From: Flavobacteriaceae bacterium LSUCC0859
Lineage (GTDB): Bacteria > Bacteroidota > Bacteroidia > Flavobacteriales > Flavobacteriaceae
Direction: 5' to 3'
Length of the DNA stretch: 64,000 bases
NCBI GenBank assembly: GCA_022239325.1
Contig: JAKOGP010000004.1
Location: 178,027-242,026, forward strand
Position 1 is the stretch's first letter; every line of letters begins with the position of its first letter. Below the pieces are notes generated by a model. The model did not search any database, was not told where the DNA came from, and was given only the letters and a program-made list of their open reading frames with translations. The position numbers and the translations under genes were made by a program. Shown here in pieces: positions 47,432 to 56,306 of this stretch.

Positions 47432-48643
47432 TTAGTATCTCAGGTATTTAGCCCTAATGGTTTTGAATGCTTCTAGATCTTTTTGCCAAGAGGCTTCTAT
47501 TTCTTCTTGAGAAAGCCCAGAAGTGATTTGAGTTTGCAGTAGACGGTTTCCTGCGTGTTTGCTAAACCCTTCTGTCAAGAAAAAACGGGAAGGTTCTGAG
47601 CTGGCTTTATAAGCGGCAATGAGCCACTGAAGGTCTACTTTTTTTGGCGGCTCTACCTCAGATAGATCCATACCGTAACACAATTCTCCTTGATGTTTGG
47701 GGTATTTGGCCCCTGAATTGGGCTCTGGAGTGTAAGAAAAAGAACACATTTCTCTTTTTAACTCAGGAGCTCCAAAACGAGTGAATGGAACTTGGGTACC
47801 CCGACCTGCATTTATACTGGTACCTTCAAATAATCCCAGACTGGGGTACAGGGCAACAGCCTGAGCATTGGTAAGGTTGGGGGAGGGTTTTATGGGCAGT
47901 GTATAGCCAGACGTTCTGTTGTATTCTTTTAATCCTACTACGGATAACTCAGGGTGCTTGTCGGTTCCCAGCCAGCCCTCTTCCGTATTGATCATGGCAG
48001 CGTATTCCCCAATGGTCATACCATACACTAGGGGTATGGGGGTCATGCCCAAAAAGCTACTGTCTTCCATTTGCAGGAGAGGCCCGTCTACATAATGGAT
48101 ATTTGGATTTGGACGGTCTAGTACAAAAATGGGAATATTGGCTTCTCCGCAGGCTTGCATAACCAGTTGTAAGGTAGCTATATAGGTGTAAAAGCGCACC
48201 CCAACATCTTGTATGTCAAATAGGACCAAATCTATGTCTTCTAGGCTTTCTGTAGACGGTTTTTTGTTTTTTCCATATAAAGAAATTATGGGTAGGCCCG
48301 TTTTTGGATCCAAGCCGTCTGTAACCGCTTCTCCAGCGTCTGCCTGGCCTCTAAAACCATGCTCTGGAGCAAAAACCTTTTTAATGTGTACCCCCAAACT
48401 AAGAAGGGAGTCTACCAAGTGCGTGTGTCCCTGGTGGTGGTTGTTTTTTTTAAAAATAACCGAGGTTTGATTAGCAACAATAGCTACACGCTTGCCCTGT
48501 AAATAGGGGAGATAGGTTTGCGTTCTGTTGGCACCAACTACAATTTTTGGCTCTGAGGAACTGCAACTACTGAAACCTACTAAAAGGCAGTAGACTTGAA
48601 TAAATAAAATGCTATTTTTGAAAAGATTAAAGTTTATTTTCAT
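47432..48643 (-). CDS. namZ: NamZ-type exo-beta-N-acetylmuramidase (DUF1343) lipoprotein
   Basis: A 403-residue lipoprotein (signal to Cys27 in GFSSC). Family landmarks are VFAPEHGFRG (91-99, with the probable catalytic Glu94), LPIISLYG, and VLFDIQDVGVRFYTYIATL (140-158), followed by the long C-terminal domain starting around NAGRGTQVPF. DUF1343/YbbC proteins include the characterised exo-lytic N-acetylmuramidase NamZ, used in peptidoglycan recycling. Lipidation places it in the periplasm or on the outer membrane. Its start codon abuts the start codon of the divergent permease with no base between them. Confidence 0.9.
   Translation of the reverse strand: MKINFNLFKNSILFIQVYCLLVGFSSCSSSEPKIVVGANRTQTYLPYLQGKRVAIVANQTSVIFKKNNHHQGHTHLVDSLLSLGVHIKKVFAPEHGFRGQADAGEAVTDGLDPKTGLPIISLYGKNKKPSTESLEDIDLVLFDIQDVGVRFYTYIATLQLVMQACGEANIPIFVLDRPNPNIHYVDGPLLQMEDSSFLGMTPIPLVYGMTIGEYAAMINTEEGWLGTDKHPELSVVGLKEYNRTSGYTLPIKPSPNLTNAQAVALYPSLGLFEGTSINAGRGTQVPFTRFGAPELKREMCSFSYTPEPNSGAKYPKHQGELCYGMDLSEVEPPKKVDLQWLIAAYKASSEPSRFFLTEGFSKHAGNRLLQTQITSGLSQEEIEASWQKDLEAFKTIRAKYLRY
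48613..48620 (+). promoter_or_regulatory. TAnnTTTG element inside namZ serving the divergent permease
   Basis: TATTTTTG on the plus strand lies within the namZ signal-peptide codons and ends 23 bases before the TTG start of the permease gene. It has no -33 TTTG at 19 bases. Confidence 0.45.
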
Positions 48644-49885
48644 TTGAATGTATCTCTATTTATTGCTCAAAGGCTTATTGGCAAGAGTGCCAACAAAAGT
48701 AAGCTGTCTAGCCCTATTGTTAAAATTGCCATTGCAGCCATTGCCATAGGACTTGTGACCATGCTTATCTCTGTTGCTACAGGTTTGGGTTTGAATTATA
48801 AAATTAGGGAAAAAGTAGCGGCTTTTAATGGGCACATACAAATATTTAGCTACGAGACCAACGCCTCAAATATTTCTGGAAGTCCGGTAGATATTCATCA
48901 AGATTTTTATCCGGAATTTAAAGGCGTTTCAGGGGTTACGCATGTGCAGGCCGTTATACAGACACCAGCTATTATAAGGACCACAGAAACCTTTGAAGGT
49001 ATTGTGGCTAAGGGCGTAGGGACAGATTATAATTGGGATGTTTTTGAAACCTATCTCACCAATGGGAGGCTACCAGACTACGGTGATGCTTTAAATAATG
49101 AGGTCCTTATTTCTGAAAATATTGCCAATACACTGCAACTTAAATTGGGGGATAGCTTTAAAACTTTTTTTATTAAAAATGAGGATAGAAACAGCATCCC
49201 AAGCCAGAGAAATTTTAAAGTAGTTGGTATATACAATAGTGGGTTTGAGTCTTTTGACAACACTTATATACTTACAGACATTAGGCATTTGCAACGTATT
49301 TCTGGCTGGGATACCAATCAGATAGGAAGCTTTGAAGTCTTTATAGAAGATTTTAATAGTATAGATCAAAAGACAGAGGAGATCTATGCCACCACCCCCT
49401 CAGATTTAGATGTGAGGTCTATAAAAGAGCGCTATTTTAATATTTTTGAATGGATCTCACTGTTTGATTTTAATATGATCCTTATTATTGGAATTATGAT
49501 ATTAGTGGGAGGTATTAATATGATTACTGCCTTATTAGTGCTTATCCTAGAGCGCACTCCAATGATTGGACTACTCAAGGCGCTTGGTGCCCAAAATTGG
49601 ACGGTTAGAAAGGTGTTTTTATATCAGGCGGCCTATTTAATAGGTTTGGGTCTTCTATTTGGAAATGGAATAGGACTTGGGTTGTTGTTTTTACAGGATA
49701 GATTTAAATGGGTGAGGTTTCCAAACCCCAAGGAATATTATATTACAGAGGTGCCGGTATATATAGATGTGCCCATAGTATTGGGACTTAATGGATTGGT
49801 GTTGTTGCTTTCTATGCTGATGCTTATTTTGCCTTCCATCATTGTCTCTAAAGTCTCTGTGGTGAAAGCCCTCGCATTTGACTAA
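48644..49885 (+). CDS. LolE/FtsX-type ABC transporter permease
   Basis: A 413-residue inner-membrane protein with one N-terminal helix (about 28-50), a periplasmic MacB-like domain (about 51-265) and three C-terminal helices (about 270-300, 325-350, 375-405), the topology of lipoprotein-releasing LolC/E permeases. IILVGGINMITALLVLILERTPMIGLLKALGA-type sequence is the conserved coupling region. The start is TTG at 48644: the in-frame stop upstream leaves no ATG, and the nearby ATG at 48648 is in another frame. The cognate ATPase is not adjacent. Confidence 0.88.
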   Translation: MNVSLFIAQRLIGKSANKSKLSSPIVKIAIAAIAIGLVTMLISVATGLGLNYKIREKVAAFNGHIQIFSYETNASNISGSPVDIHQDFYPEFKGVSGVTHVQAVIQTPAIIRTTETFEGIVAKGVGTDYNWDVFETYLTNGRLPDYGDALNNEVLISENIANTLQLKLGDSFKTFFIKNEDRNSIPSQRNFKVVGIYNSGFESFDNTYILTDIRHLQRISGWDTNQIGSFEVFIEDFNSIDQKTEEIYATTPSDLDVRSIKERYFNIFEWISLFDFNMILIIGIMILVGGINMITALLVLILERTPMIGLLKALGAQNWTVRKVFLYQAAYLIGLGLLFGNGIGLGLLFLQDRFKWVRFPNPKEYYITEVPVYIDVPIVLGLNGLVLLLSMLMLILPSIIVSKVSVVKALAFD

Positions 49886-49925
49886 ATTGTCTTATTTTTC
49901 TATTATAAAACATAAAAAACCTAGT

Positions 49926-51233
49926 ATGAAACAGCTGTCATTTTTTTCTTTATCTCTCCTATTTGTATTTTCTCAAACTGTTTTGTCTCAGCAATTGAGC
50001 CAGATAGAGCAGCAGATTGTAGCTCGTGTTTCTGCCAACAACTCAGAGGCGATAGATTATTTAGAAAGGGTCGTAAACATCAATAGTGGAACCCTAAACT
50101 TAAAAGGAGTAAAAGAAGTGGGAGATGAATTTTCGAAAGCCTTTGAATCTATTGGCTTAGAGCCTAGTTGGATAGAAATGCCAGAGGAGATGAACAGAGC
50201 GGGCCATTTGTTTGCAAGAACCCCTAAAGTGGCATCGCCAAGAGGCAAAAAATTATTGCTAATAGGGCATTTAGATACCGTATTTGAGGAAAACAGCCCT
50301 TTCCAAACCTTTCAGAAAATAAACGACAGCATAGCCCATGCACCGGGTGGTAATGACATGAAAGGCGGGAATGTAATTATTTTATACGCCTTAAAAGCAC
50401 TTTCTGAGCAGGGTTTGTTAAAGAATACGCAGCTCATTGTAGCCTTTACGGGAGACGAAGAAAGCTCGGGTAAACCCCTTTCTGTAAGTAGAAAAGACCT
50501 GATAGACGCGGCCAAAGAATCTGATATCGCCCTGGGTTTTGAGACCTCTACAGGCTTTAATTATGCTACTGTGGCTAGGAGAGGAGCTTCTGGTTGGGAG
50601 GTAGAAACTACGGGAGTAAGAGCGCACTCTTCCGGCGTTTTTAGCGAGCGTACAGGGGCTGGAGCCATTTTTGAGATGGGCCGTATTCTCCATGATTTTT
50701 ACCAGGAAGTGAAAGGTCCAGATTTATTAACTTTTAATCCAGGTATGATCGTGGGGGGAACATTTACCAGTATAGACACTAAAAGTGGGCAAGCCACTGC
50801 TTTTGGGAAAAGTAATGTGGTGGCACAAACAGCTACCGTTAAGGGAGGGCTGCGATTTATCAGTGAGGCACAAAAAGACAGTGCTCGCGCTAAAATGCGT
50901 GCCATAGTTCAAAGGAACCTGCCCCAGACTACTGCTTCTGTGCGCTTTACAGACAGTTATCCAGCTATGCCACCCACGCCCCAAAATCAAGCCCTATTAA
51001 AACAACTCAATCAGGTGAGCTTAGATCTAGGACAGGGAGAAGTTCTAGCCTATGACCCCGGAAAGCGAGGGGCAGCAGACACCTCTTTTGTAGCACCTTA
51101 TGTAGCCTGTTTAGATGGTTTGGGAACCATGGGCTCTGGGGCACATACCCCCCAGGAAACTGTGAACCTAAAAACCATAGAAGCACTCACTAAGAGAACT
51201 GCCATTCTTATTTATCGTCTACTAAACCAATAA
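49926..51233 (+). CDS. secreted M20-family metallopeptidase (glutamate carboxypeptidase / CPG2-like)
   Basis: A 435-residue zinc peptidase with a signal peptide (MKQLSFFSLSLLFVFSQTVLS). Metal ligands and catalytic residues follow the family: His115 and Asp117 in GHLDTVF, Asp144 in GGNDMKGG, Glu178-Glu179 in GDEESSG, Glu206 in GFETS, and His407 in GSGAHTPQE. CPG2-type enzymes remove C-terminal glutamate, an interesting parallel to the GGT at 5684. I start at ATG 49926, which gives a proper signal peptide; TATTTTTC (49893-49900) lies 25 bases upstream. A longer in-frame start would overlap the permease gene. Confidence 0.9.
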   Translation: MKQLSFFSLSLLFVFSQTVLSQQLSQIEQQIVARVSANNSEAIDYLERVVNINSGTLNLKGVKEVGDEFSKAFESIGLEPSWIEMPEEMNRAGHLFARTPKVASPRGKKLLLIGHLDTVFEENSPFQTFQKINDSIAHAPGGNDMKGGNVIILYALKALSEQGLLKNTQLIVAFTGDEESSGKPLSVSRKDLIDAAKESDIALGFETSTGFNYATVARRGASGWEVETTGVRAHSSGVFSERTGAGAIFEMGRILHDFYQEVKGPDLLTFNPGMIVGGTFTSIDTKSGQATAFGKSNVVAQTATVKGGLRFISEAQKDSARAKMRAIVQRNLPQTTASVRFTDSYPAMPPTPQNQALLKQLNQVSLDLGQGEVLAYDPGKRGAADTSFVAPYVACLDGLGTMGSGAHTPQETVNLKTIEALTKRTAILIYRLLNQ

Positions 51234-51237
51234 ATCT

Positions 51238-51873
51238 ATGTTATTAGATACCCTTACAGAACACTACGGATTTGTATTTGAAGCGCCCTTACTAAAAGAA
51301 ATTGCCCAGTACGGGCAGCTTAAAAAAGTGGCTGCAGGTATGCAACTCATGGATATTGGAGCCCCCATTACACAAATGCCACTGCTATTGTCTGGTGCTA
51401 TAAAAATTTTGAGGGAGGACGAAAAAGGTGATGAGTTACTGCTGTACTTTATAGAGCGTGGAGACACCTGCGCTATGAGTTTTTCATGTTGTATGGGAGG
51501 TGCAAAGAGTGAAATAAGAGCGGTAGCAGAAACAGACTCTGAAATGATTATGGTTCCAGTGAGTCAGATGGAAAAGTGGATGTTTACCTATAAGAGCTGG
51601 CAGCAGTTTATTTTAGACAGCTACCAAGCTAGGATGAAAGAATTATTGCAAACCGTAGACACCTTAGCATTCCTTAGAATGGACGACAGATTGCTCAAGC
51701 ACTTACAGGACAAGGCCAAAGTAACCGGAGACGACCACATACACGCCACCCACCAAGAAATTGCCTATGATTTACATACCTCAAGGGTGGTTATTTCTAG
51801 GTTGCTTAAAAAATTAGAGAACGAAGGTAAAATCTCTTTGCACAGAAATGATATTACCGTCATAGATTTATAA
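51238..51873 (+). CDS. Crp/Fnr-family transcriptional regulator
   Basis: A 211-residue regulator: cyclic-nucleotide-binding-like beta-barrel (about 20-120), dimer helix (about 125-150) and winged HTH (about 165-205, with THQEIAYDLHTSRVVISRLLKKLENEGKI). The barrel contains an adjacent cysteine pair (Cys84-Cys85 in SFSCCMGG) at the place of the nucleotide-binding loop, and no Fnr-type N-terminal Cys cluster, so a thiol, persulfide or redox signal is plausible but inferred. It starts 4 bases after the peptidase gene and lies 79 bases upstream of a persulfide-dioxygenase gene whose promoter carries an FNR-geometry palindrome. Confidence 0.9.
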   Translation: MLLDTLTEHYGFVFEAPLLKEIAQYGQLKKVAAGMQLMDIGAPITQMPLLLSGAIKILREDEKGDELLLYFIERGDTCAMSFSCCMGGAKSEIRAVAETDSEMIMVPVSQMEKWMFTYKSWQQFILDSYQARMKELLQTVDTLAFLRMDDRLLKHLQDKAKVTGDDHIHATHQEIAYDLHTSRVVISRLLKKLENEGKISLHRNDITVIDL

Positions 51874-51887
51874 AAGCATATCTGTTG

Positions 51888-51901
51888 GTAACTCTTGTTA
51901 C
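51888..51901 (+). promoter_or_regulatory. FNR-geometry operator before the persulfide dioxygenase gene
   Basis: GTAAC (51888-51892), four bases, GTTAC (51897-51901): a perfect 5-4-5 inverted repeat with the geometry of FNR-class boxes, flanked by further partial symmetry (TCTGT at 51881-51885 and ACAGA at 51900-51904). Its centre (51894.5) is about 43 bases before the transcription start inferred from the -7 element at 51924-51931, the position of class II activator sites. Confidence 0.6.
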
Positions 51902-51923
51902 AGAGGGAGCACATAATTTTTTT

Positions 51924-51931
51924 TACTTTTG
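51924..51931 (+). promoter_or_regulatory. TAnnTTTG promoter element of the persulfide dioxygenase gene
   Basis: TACTTTTG ends 21 bases before the ATG at 51953. No TTTG is present at the -33 position; the operator at 51888-51901 sits just upstream instead, as expected for an activator-dependent promoter. Confidence 0.6.
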
Positions 51932-51952
51932 AGACCATAAAACTAATAGATC

Positions 51953-53362
51953 ATGAAAATAGAACAAATTTATACAGGATGTTTGGCCCAAGGTGCTTAT
52001 TATATTGAGTCACAGGGAGAGGTTGCCATTATAGACCCGCTTAGAGAAGTGGGGCCATACATAGCAAAAGCAACCGCCGACAAAGCTAAGATTAAATATA
52101 TTTTTGAAACTCATTTTCACGCAGATTTTGTGAGTGGTCACGTAACCTTAGCAAAGGAAACAGGGGCAACCATAGTTTATGGCCCACTAGCCAATCCAAA
52201 GTTTGACGCTTTAATTGCCACAGATGGGCAGGTCTTCAAGCTGGGAGACATTAGCATAACTGCCCTGCATACCCCCGGGCACACTATGGAGAGCACCACC
52301 TTTTTATTAAAAGATGAAAACGGTAAAGACCATGCCATATTTTCTGGGGATACTTTATTTTTAGGAGATGTAGGTAGGCCAGATTTAGCTCAAAAAGCGG
52401 CTCATATGACCCAAGAGCAACTGGCAGAAACACTCTTTGACAGTTTAAGGAATAAAATTATGCCTCTGGCAGACGACGTAATTGTTTACCCAGCACATGG
52501 AGCAGGTTCTGCCTGTGGTAAGAATATGATGAAGGAGACGGTAGACAGCCTAGGGAACCAGAAGCAGATGAACTACGCCCTTAGGGCAGACATGACCAAA
52601 GAAGAATTTGTAAAAGAAGTTACCGACGGACTTCTGCCACCCCCAAAATATTTCCCCCTCAATGTTCAAATGAATAAAGAAGGCTATGAAGATTTTGACA
52701 CAGTTTTAGCTAGAGGAGCTACCCCCCTTTCTGCAAACGAGTTTGAAGCAGCAGCAAATGAAACAGAAGCTGTGATTTTAGATGTGCGTCACCAAACAGA
52801 TTTTGTAAAAGGCTTTATACCTAGATCTATATTTATAGGTTTAGACGGAAGTTTTGCTCCTTGGGTGGGTGCGCTTATTGCAGACGTAAAGCAACCTATT
52901 TTACTCATTGCACCAGAGGGAAGAGAAGAGGAAGCCATCACCAGATTGTCTAGAGTGGGATTTGACCAAACCATAGGCTATTTAGAGGGTGGTTTTGCAA
53001 GCTGGTCCAAAGCAGGGAAAGAAGTAGATAACATCTATTCTATTAGTGCTGCAGAGGCCATTGAGAAAATTAAAAACACCAAGGAACCTGTTTTTGATGT
53101 TCGCGCCCAAGGAGAATATCTATCCGAGCATCTTATAGACGCAGAAAATACTCCCTTGGATTTTATCAATGACCACCTATCCGACTTTCCATCTCACGGA
53201 GATTTTTTAGTACACTGCGCAGGAGGCTATAGGTCTGTGATTGCTTCCTCTATTTTAAAAAGCCGCGGCATACACAATCTCATAGATGTGTCCGGAGGTT
53301 TTAAAAGTCTTAAAGAGGCTGGTGCTAACATATCTGACTATGTATGCCCTTCTACTTTATAA
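51953..53362 (+). CDS. persulfide dioxygenase-type metallo-beta-lactamase fused to two rhodanese domains
   Basis: A 469-residue cytoplasmic protein. Residues 1-230 form an ETHE1/CstB-like metallo-beta-lactamase domain with THFHADFVSGH (His54, His56, Asp58), His110, Asp133 and His182 as iron or zinc ligands. Residues about 265-355 and 365-465 are rhodanese domains. The second has the active-site loop HCAGGYRS with Cys422; in the first the loop reads IAPEGREE with no cysteine, so it is inactive in sulfur transfer. Related proteins oxidise low-molecular-weight persulfides to sulfite and transfer the sulfane sulfur to make thiosulfate, as CstB does. Context: a Crp/Fnr gene upstream and a small membrane peptide downstream. 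Confidence 0.9.
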   Translation: MKIEQIYTGCLAQGAYYIESQGEVAIIDPLREVGPYIAKATADKAKIKYIFETHFHADFVSGHVTLAKETGATIVYGPLANPKFDALIATDGQVFKLGDISITALHTPGHTMESTTFLLKDENGKDHAIFSGDTLFLGDVGRPDLAQKAAHMTQEQLAETLFDSLRNKIMPLADDVIVYPAHGAGSACGKNMMKETVDSLGNQKQMNYALRADMTKEEFVKEVTDGLLPPPKYFPLNVQMNKEGYEDFDTVLARGATPLSANEFEAAANETEAVILDVRHQTDFVKGFIPRSIFIGLDGSFAPWVGALIADVKQPILLIAPEGREEEAITRLSRVGFDQTIGYLEGGFASWSKAGKEVDNIYSISAAEAIEKIKNTKEPVFDVRAQGEYLSEHLIDAENTPLDFINDHLSDFPSHGDFLVHCAGGYRSVIASSILKSRGIHNLIDVSGGFKSLKEAGANISDYVCPSTL

Positions 53363-53448
53363 GTTTTATTTATTAGCCTAAAGGCTGATATATATCATAT
53401 TTCTATGAAAATCTGGATGTTATTTTAGTGCTATTAAATAGCTTTAAA

Positions 53449-53574
53449 ATGACATCCTTTTTTTTTCCTTTAGTAGATTGGAGTAATGGTATAGTAATGA
53501 TTGGTGTTTTTGCCGTTGTTTGTATCCTACTTGTTTTGGTGCTACTGAGTTTTATTTTTGGCCAAAAGAAATAA
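53449..53574 (+). CDS. 41-residue single-span membrane peptide
   Basis: A short open frame, ATG at 53449, encodes MTSFFFPLVDWSNGIVMIG and continues with a strongly hydrophobic stretch (VFAVVCILLVLVLLSFIF) ending GQKK-stop. It has one predicted membrane helix (about residues 16-37) with a Lys-Lys tail, giving the C-terminus on the cytoplasmic side. TATTTTAG (53421-53428), one base off TAnnTTTG, lies 20 bases before its ATG, at the usual distance. It sits 86 bases after the persulfide-dioxygenase gene. Function unknown; similar mini-proteins are often missed in annotation. Confidence 0.6.
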   Translation: MTSFFFPLVDWSNGIVMIGVFAVVCILLVLVLLSFIFGQKK

Positions 53575-53617
53575 TGGTTTTTAATCCCTCCTAAATAATT
53601 ATCCTTAATTTAGGAAG

Positions 53618-54802
53618 ATGAAATTCCTTCAGCTTCTTAGTTTTTTCTTTTTTTCTGGAGTTGCGATAGGCCAGCAATTAACCTTAGAAGACACTTCTAG
53701 GTTATTTGTACGCCCCAATGCTATGGATGTAGCAGCCTACGGTGGGATTCAGTTAAAGGGGAGTTCGAGTCTCGTAAATCCTGAATCTGTTCTGATGAAA
53801 ACAGGGCAGTTTTTTTCTATGCTCTCTCCAAATGCTAGTTTAGAAACTCAAAATGTTTCTGCGGCTACTACGGTAAGATTTATCAGTGGGGTTCATGCCT
53901 TTGCGCAGCTAGACGTGGTTTTACTTTCTGGGGAAGGCTCCGATTTTAGATTAAAAATTTCGCCCTTAGCCTCTACAGAATTTCCCATGCTTCCCATTCA
54001 ATGGCATTTAGATAAGCTCACAACTAGCACCACGGATCGGATGAGCTTCATGTTTTATTGGGACACTAGTTTAGAGATTGCTGGTACAGAATACAATACT
54101 CTTTATCAGTGGAACGCAGCAACCAATTCATGGAATTCCATGTCTAAGGATCAGACTATTGCAGGAACTCAAAATTTGGTGTATAGTAATTTTACTGGGG
54201 CACTTGGCAATGGAATTTTTACCATAGGAGCAGCTCCCTCTCAGGGAAAAGAAGACACCGATAATGACGGGATACCAGACGAAACAGACACAGATGACGA
54301 CAACGACGGTGTTATAGATACTTCAGATGTCTTTCCGAAAGACCCCAACGAGACAACGGACTCAGATGGAGATGGTATTGGAGATAACACAGACCTTGAC
54401 GACGACAACGACGGCGTACCAGACACAGAAGATGTTTTTCCAAAAGACCCAGAGGCTTCCTCAGATTCCGATGGAGATGGAATACCAGACCAGCTAGATG
54501 AAGACGCTAACAATGACGGTTTTTTAGACCATGAGTTATATCCGTCTGGTTTATTAACTCCTCGAAGCAAGGGCATGGAGTCTCGCTGGATTATTAAAAA
54601 TATTGAGTTTTTCCCAAACAATAGAGTCCGTGTTTTTGACAAAACAGGTCAGTTGGTATTTAAGAAAGTAAATTACCAAAATGATTGGAATGGAACTTAT
54701 AAAGACAAACAGAATTACCTTCCTGCAGGATCTTACTTCTACAGGGTTTTTAGTCAAGAAAACTCCTTATTAAAAGAAGGGTGGGTATTTATTACCTACT
54801 AA
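53618..54802 (+). CDS. secreted protein with TSP3-type calcium repeats and a type IX secretion type B sorting domain
   Basis: A 394-residue protein: signal peptide (to about residue 19), a beta-rich N-terminal domain of unknown type (about 20-208), thrombospondin type 3-like calcium repeats (212-304, with [20 protein letters not shown] and [12 protein letters not shown]), and a C-terminal gliding-motility type sorting domain (316-394, with [21 protein letters not shown], then [15 protein letters not shown] and [11 protein letters not shown]). The last is the type B signal for the type IX secretion system, which often needs a PorP/SprF partner; one lies 1.8 kb downstream. Probably a surface or released protein. 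The start is the ATG at 53618. Confidence 0.9.
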   Translation: MKFLQLLSFFFFSGVAIGQQLTLEDTSRLFVRPNAMDVAAYGGIQLKGSSSLVNPESVLMKTGQFFSMLSPNASLETQNVSAATTVRFISGVHAFAQLDVVLLSGEGSDFRLKISPLASTEFPMLPIQWHLDKLTTSTTDRMSFMFYWDTSLEIAGTEYNTLYQWNAATNSWNSMSKDQTIAGTQNLVYSNFTGALGNGIFTIGAAPSQGKEDTDNDGIPDETDTDDDNDGVIDTSDVFPKDPNETTDSDGDGIGDNTDLDDDNDGVPDTEDVFPKDPEASSDSDGDGIPDQLDEDANNDGFLDHELYPSGLLTPRSKGMESRWIIKNIEFFPNNRVRVFDKTGQLVFKKVNYQNDWNGTYKDKQNYLPAGSYFYRVFSQENSLLKEGWVFITY

Positions 54803-55097
54803 GGGATCTTTATTTCTCTTTAATACGCTGTTGCGATATATAAGCCTAACAAACTCCTATACAGACGTGCGAATGTTCGAAAAGTTCCTGGTGTCTGACA
54901 AGCATAAAGTGGCCCTTCTATTGGATTGAAAAAAAGAAGATAAAGTAATTTGTCCCGCGACCAAATCATTAAATGACCTCAATACCAGCTTAGCAGAGAA
55001 TTCCATAGAGAAAGTGATTTGGTATTTTTTATAAAGAAAAATATTTAATCCCTAAGGCTTTTTTATTGTTACTACTGTGCCCAAAATAATGGAGCAA

Positions 55098-56306
55098 TTA
55101 TTTCTGTTTTTTATTTAGATTTTGATATTCTTGCGGTGTTACGCCATAGAAATCTTTAAAGTTATTATAAAAGGCAGATTTGGATTGATAGCCGGCTTTT
55201 TCTCCTATAGCATCTATCGTATGATCATTGTATTTGGGGTCTTTTAAAACCTCAGCGACCCATTGCATTCTATATTCATTTTTAAGTTGAGGGAATGATT
55301 TTTTCACGAAGTGCTTTAAGCAATATCTAATATGGTGTTGTGGTACACTTAAGGCGTTAAAAAGATCTATTATTTTAAATTCCTCTTTTAAAAAAGCATT
55401 TGTTTTTTCAAAGTAAGCTTCAATATTTACCTTAATGCTGTTATAATATTCTTCTTCATCTTCTTGATTTGTTTGCTTTTTGTTAGTACTTTGTTTGGCA
55501 GTAGTGAGATCATTTGTTTTTAAGTTTTTAGAAAGGCTTGTATAGTTTTTTTTAGGAAAACCGTAAATAATATCTGGAAAACTGAATAAACTAAAAATCA
55601 TCACACCTATAAAAAATACTGTAGCATTTAAAACAATACCATTGAGTGCTTCGGCAAGTTTGTCTGGTGAAATTGTTATTTGAATAACAAAATATAAATA
55701 GCAAAGTACTATTGCCAACAAAGAAAGATGAAGAGAAATTAACCAGTTAAATGTTGTTTTCTTTTGCTTCTCATTGAGCATGATATTATGGTATTTTTCT
55801 TTTTTGTGTTTGATTATATACCCAATATTATACAAACTGTAAATGGTTAAAGACCCCAATCTTAGAAAAAACATTTGAATTTGTGAAAAAAACAGGTTTG
55901 GGTTAAAGTCTAGCACTTCAGATTGGTTGTTGTAAAGATTTTCTACTACCTCCATTTTGTATTCAAACGAAGTAAATAAATAAGGGATTACCCCAATAAA
56001 AATAATTAGGAACGGTAAAAAATGAATCCAATCTTTTCGTTTAAAGGTAGTCTTATCTGTAAGTGTATTTCTTACGTAAAAGTATAAAAACGGACCAGTT
56101 GTAAGATATAAAGGAGTGAAGTTTACATAAAATAAGGCACCAAAAAAAACGGATTTTTCTTCAGTTACTATAAAATGGGTGAGCCCGTACACAGCCAATA
56201 AAAAAAATGTAATGGCTAGGAAAATACTGTTTTTATTGGTCTTATAATTAAATACCAGCAAGAGTGTTGCAGCAAATATTAAAAGTAAAAGTATCCCTGA
56301 AAGCAT
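55098..56306 (-). CDS. membrane-anchored AraC-family transcriptional regulator
   Basis: A 402-residue protein with about seven hydrophobic helices (1-245), a polar Lys/Asn/Glu-rich linker (250-290), and an AraC/XylS DNA-binding domain (about 290-400). Two HTH units are visible: IIDLFNALSVPQHHIRYCLK (312-331) and TIDAIGEKAGYQSKSAFYNNF (363-383), the latter with the usual GYQSKSAFYNNFKDFYGVTPQEY signature. Such 7TM-AraC proteins are common in Bacteroidota and may sense signals in the membrane. It is divergent from the PorP/SprF-adhesin pair, which makes that pair a likely target. Confidence 0.88.
   Translation of the reverse strand: MLSGILLLLIFAATLLLVFNYKTNKNSIFLAITFFLLAVYGLTHFIVTEEKSVFFGALFYVNFTPLYLTTGPFLYFYVRNTLTDKTTFKRKDWIHFLPFLIIFIGVIPYLFTSFEYKMEVVENLYNNQSEVLDFNPNLFFSQIQMFFLRLGSLTIYSLYNIGYIIKHKKEKYHNIMLNEKQKKTTFNWLISLHLSLLAIVLCYLYFVIQITISPDKLAEALNGIVLNATVFFIGVMIFSLFSFPDIIYGFPKKNYTSLSKNLKTNDLTTAKQSTNKKQTNQEDEEEYYNSIKVNIEAYFEKTNAFLKEEFKIIDLFNALSVPQHHIRYCLKHFVKKSFPQLKNEYRMQWVAEVLKDPKYNDHTIDAIGEKAGYQSKSAFYNNFKDFYGVTPQEYQNLNKKQK

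Noticed and set aside
49878..49925. Longer N-terminus for the M20 peptidase overlapping the permease gene
   Set aside because: Only the ATG at 49926 gives a proper signal peptide, and a promoter-like element lies between the two candidates.
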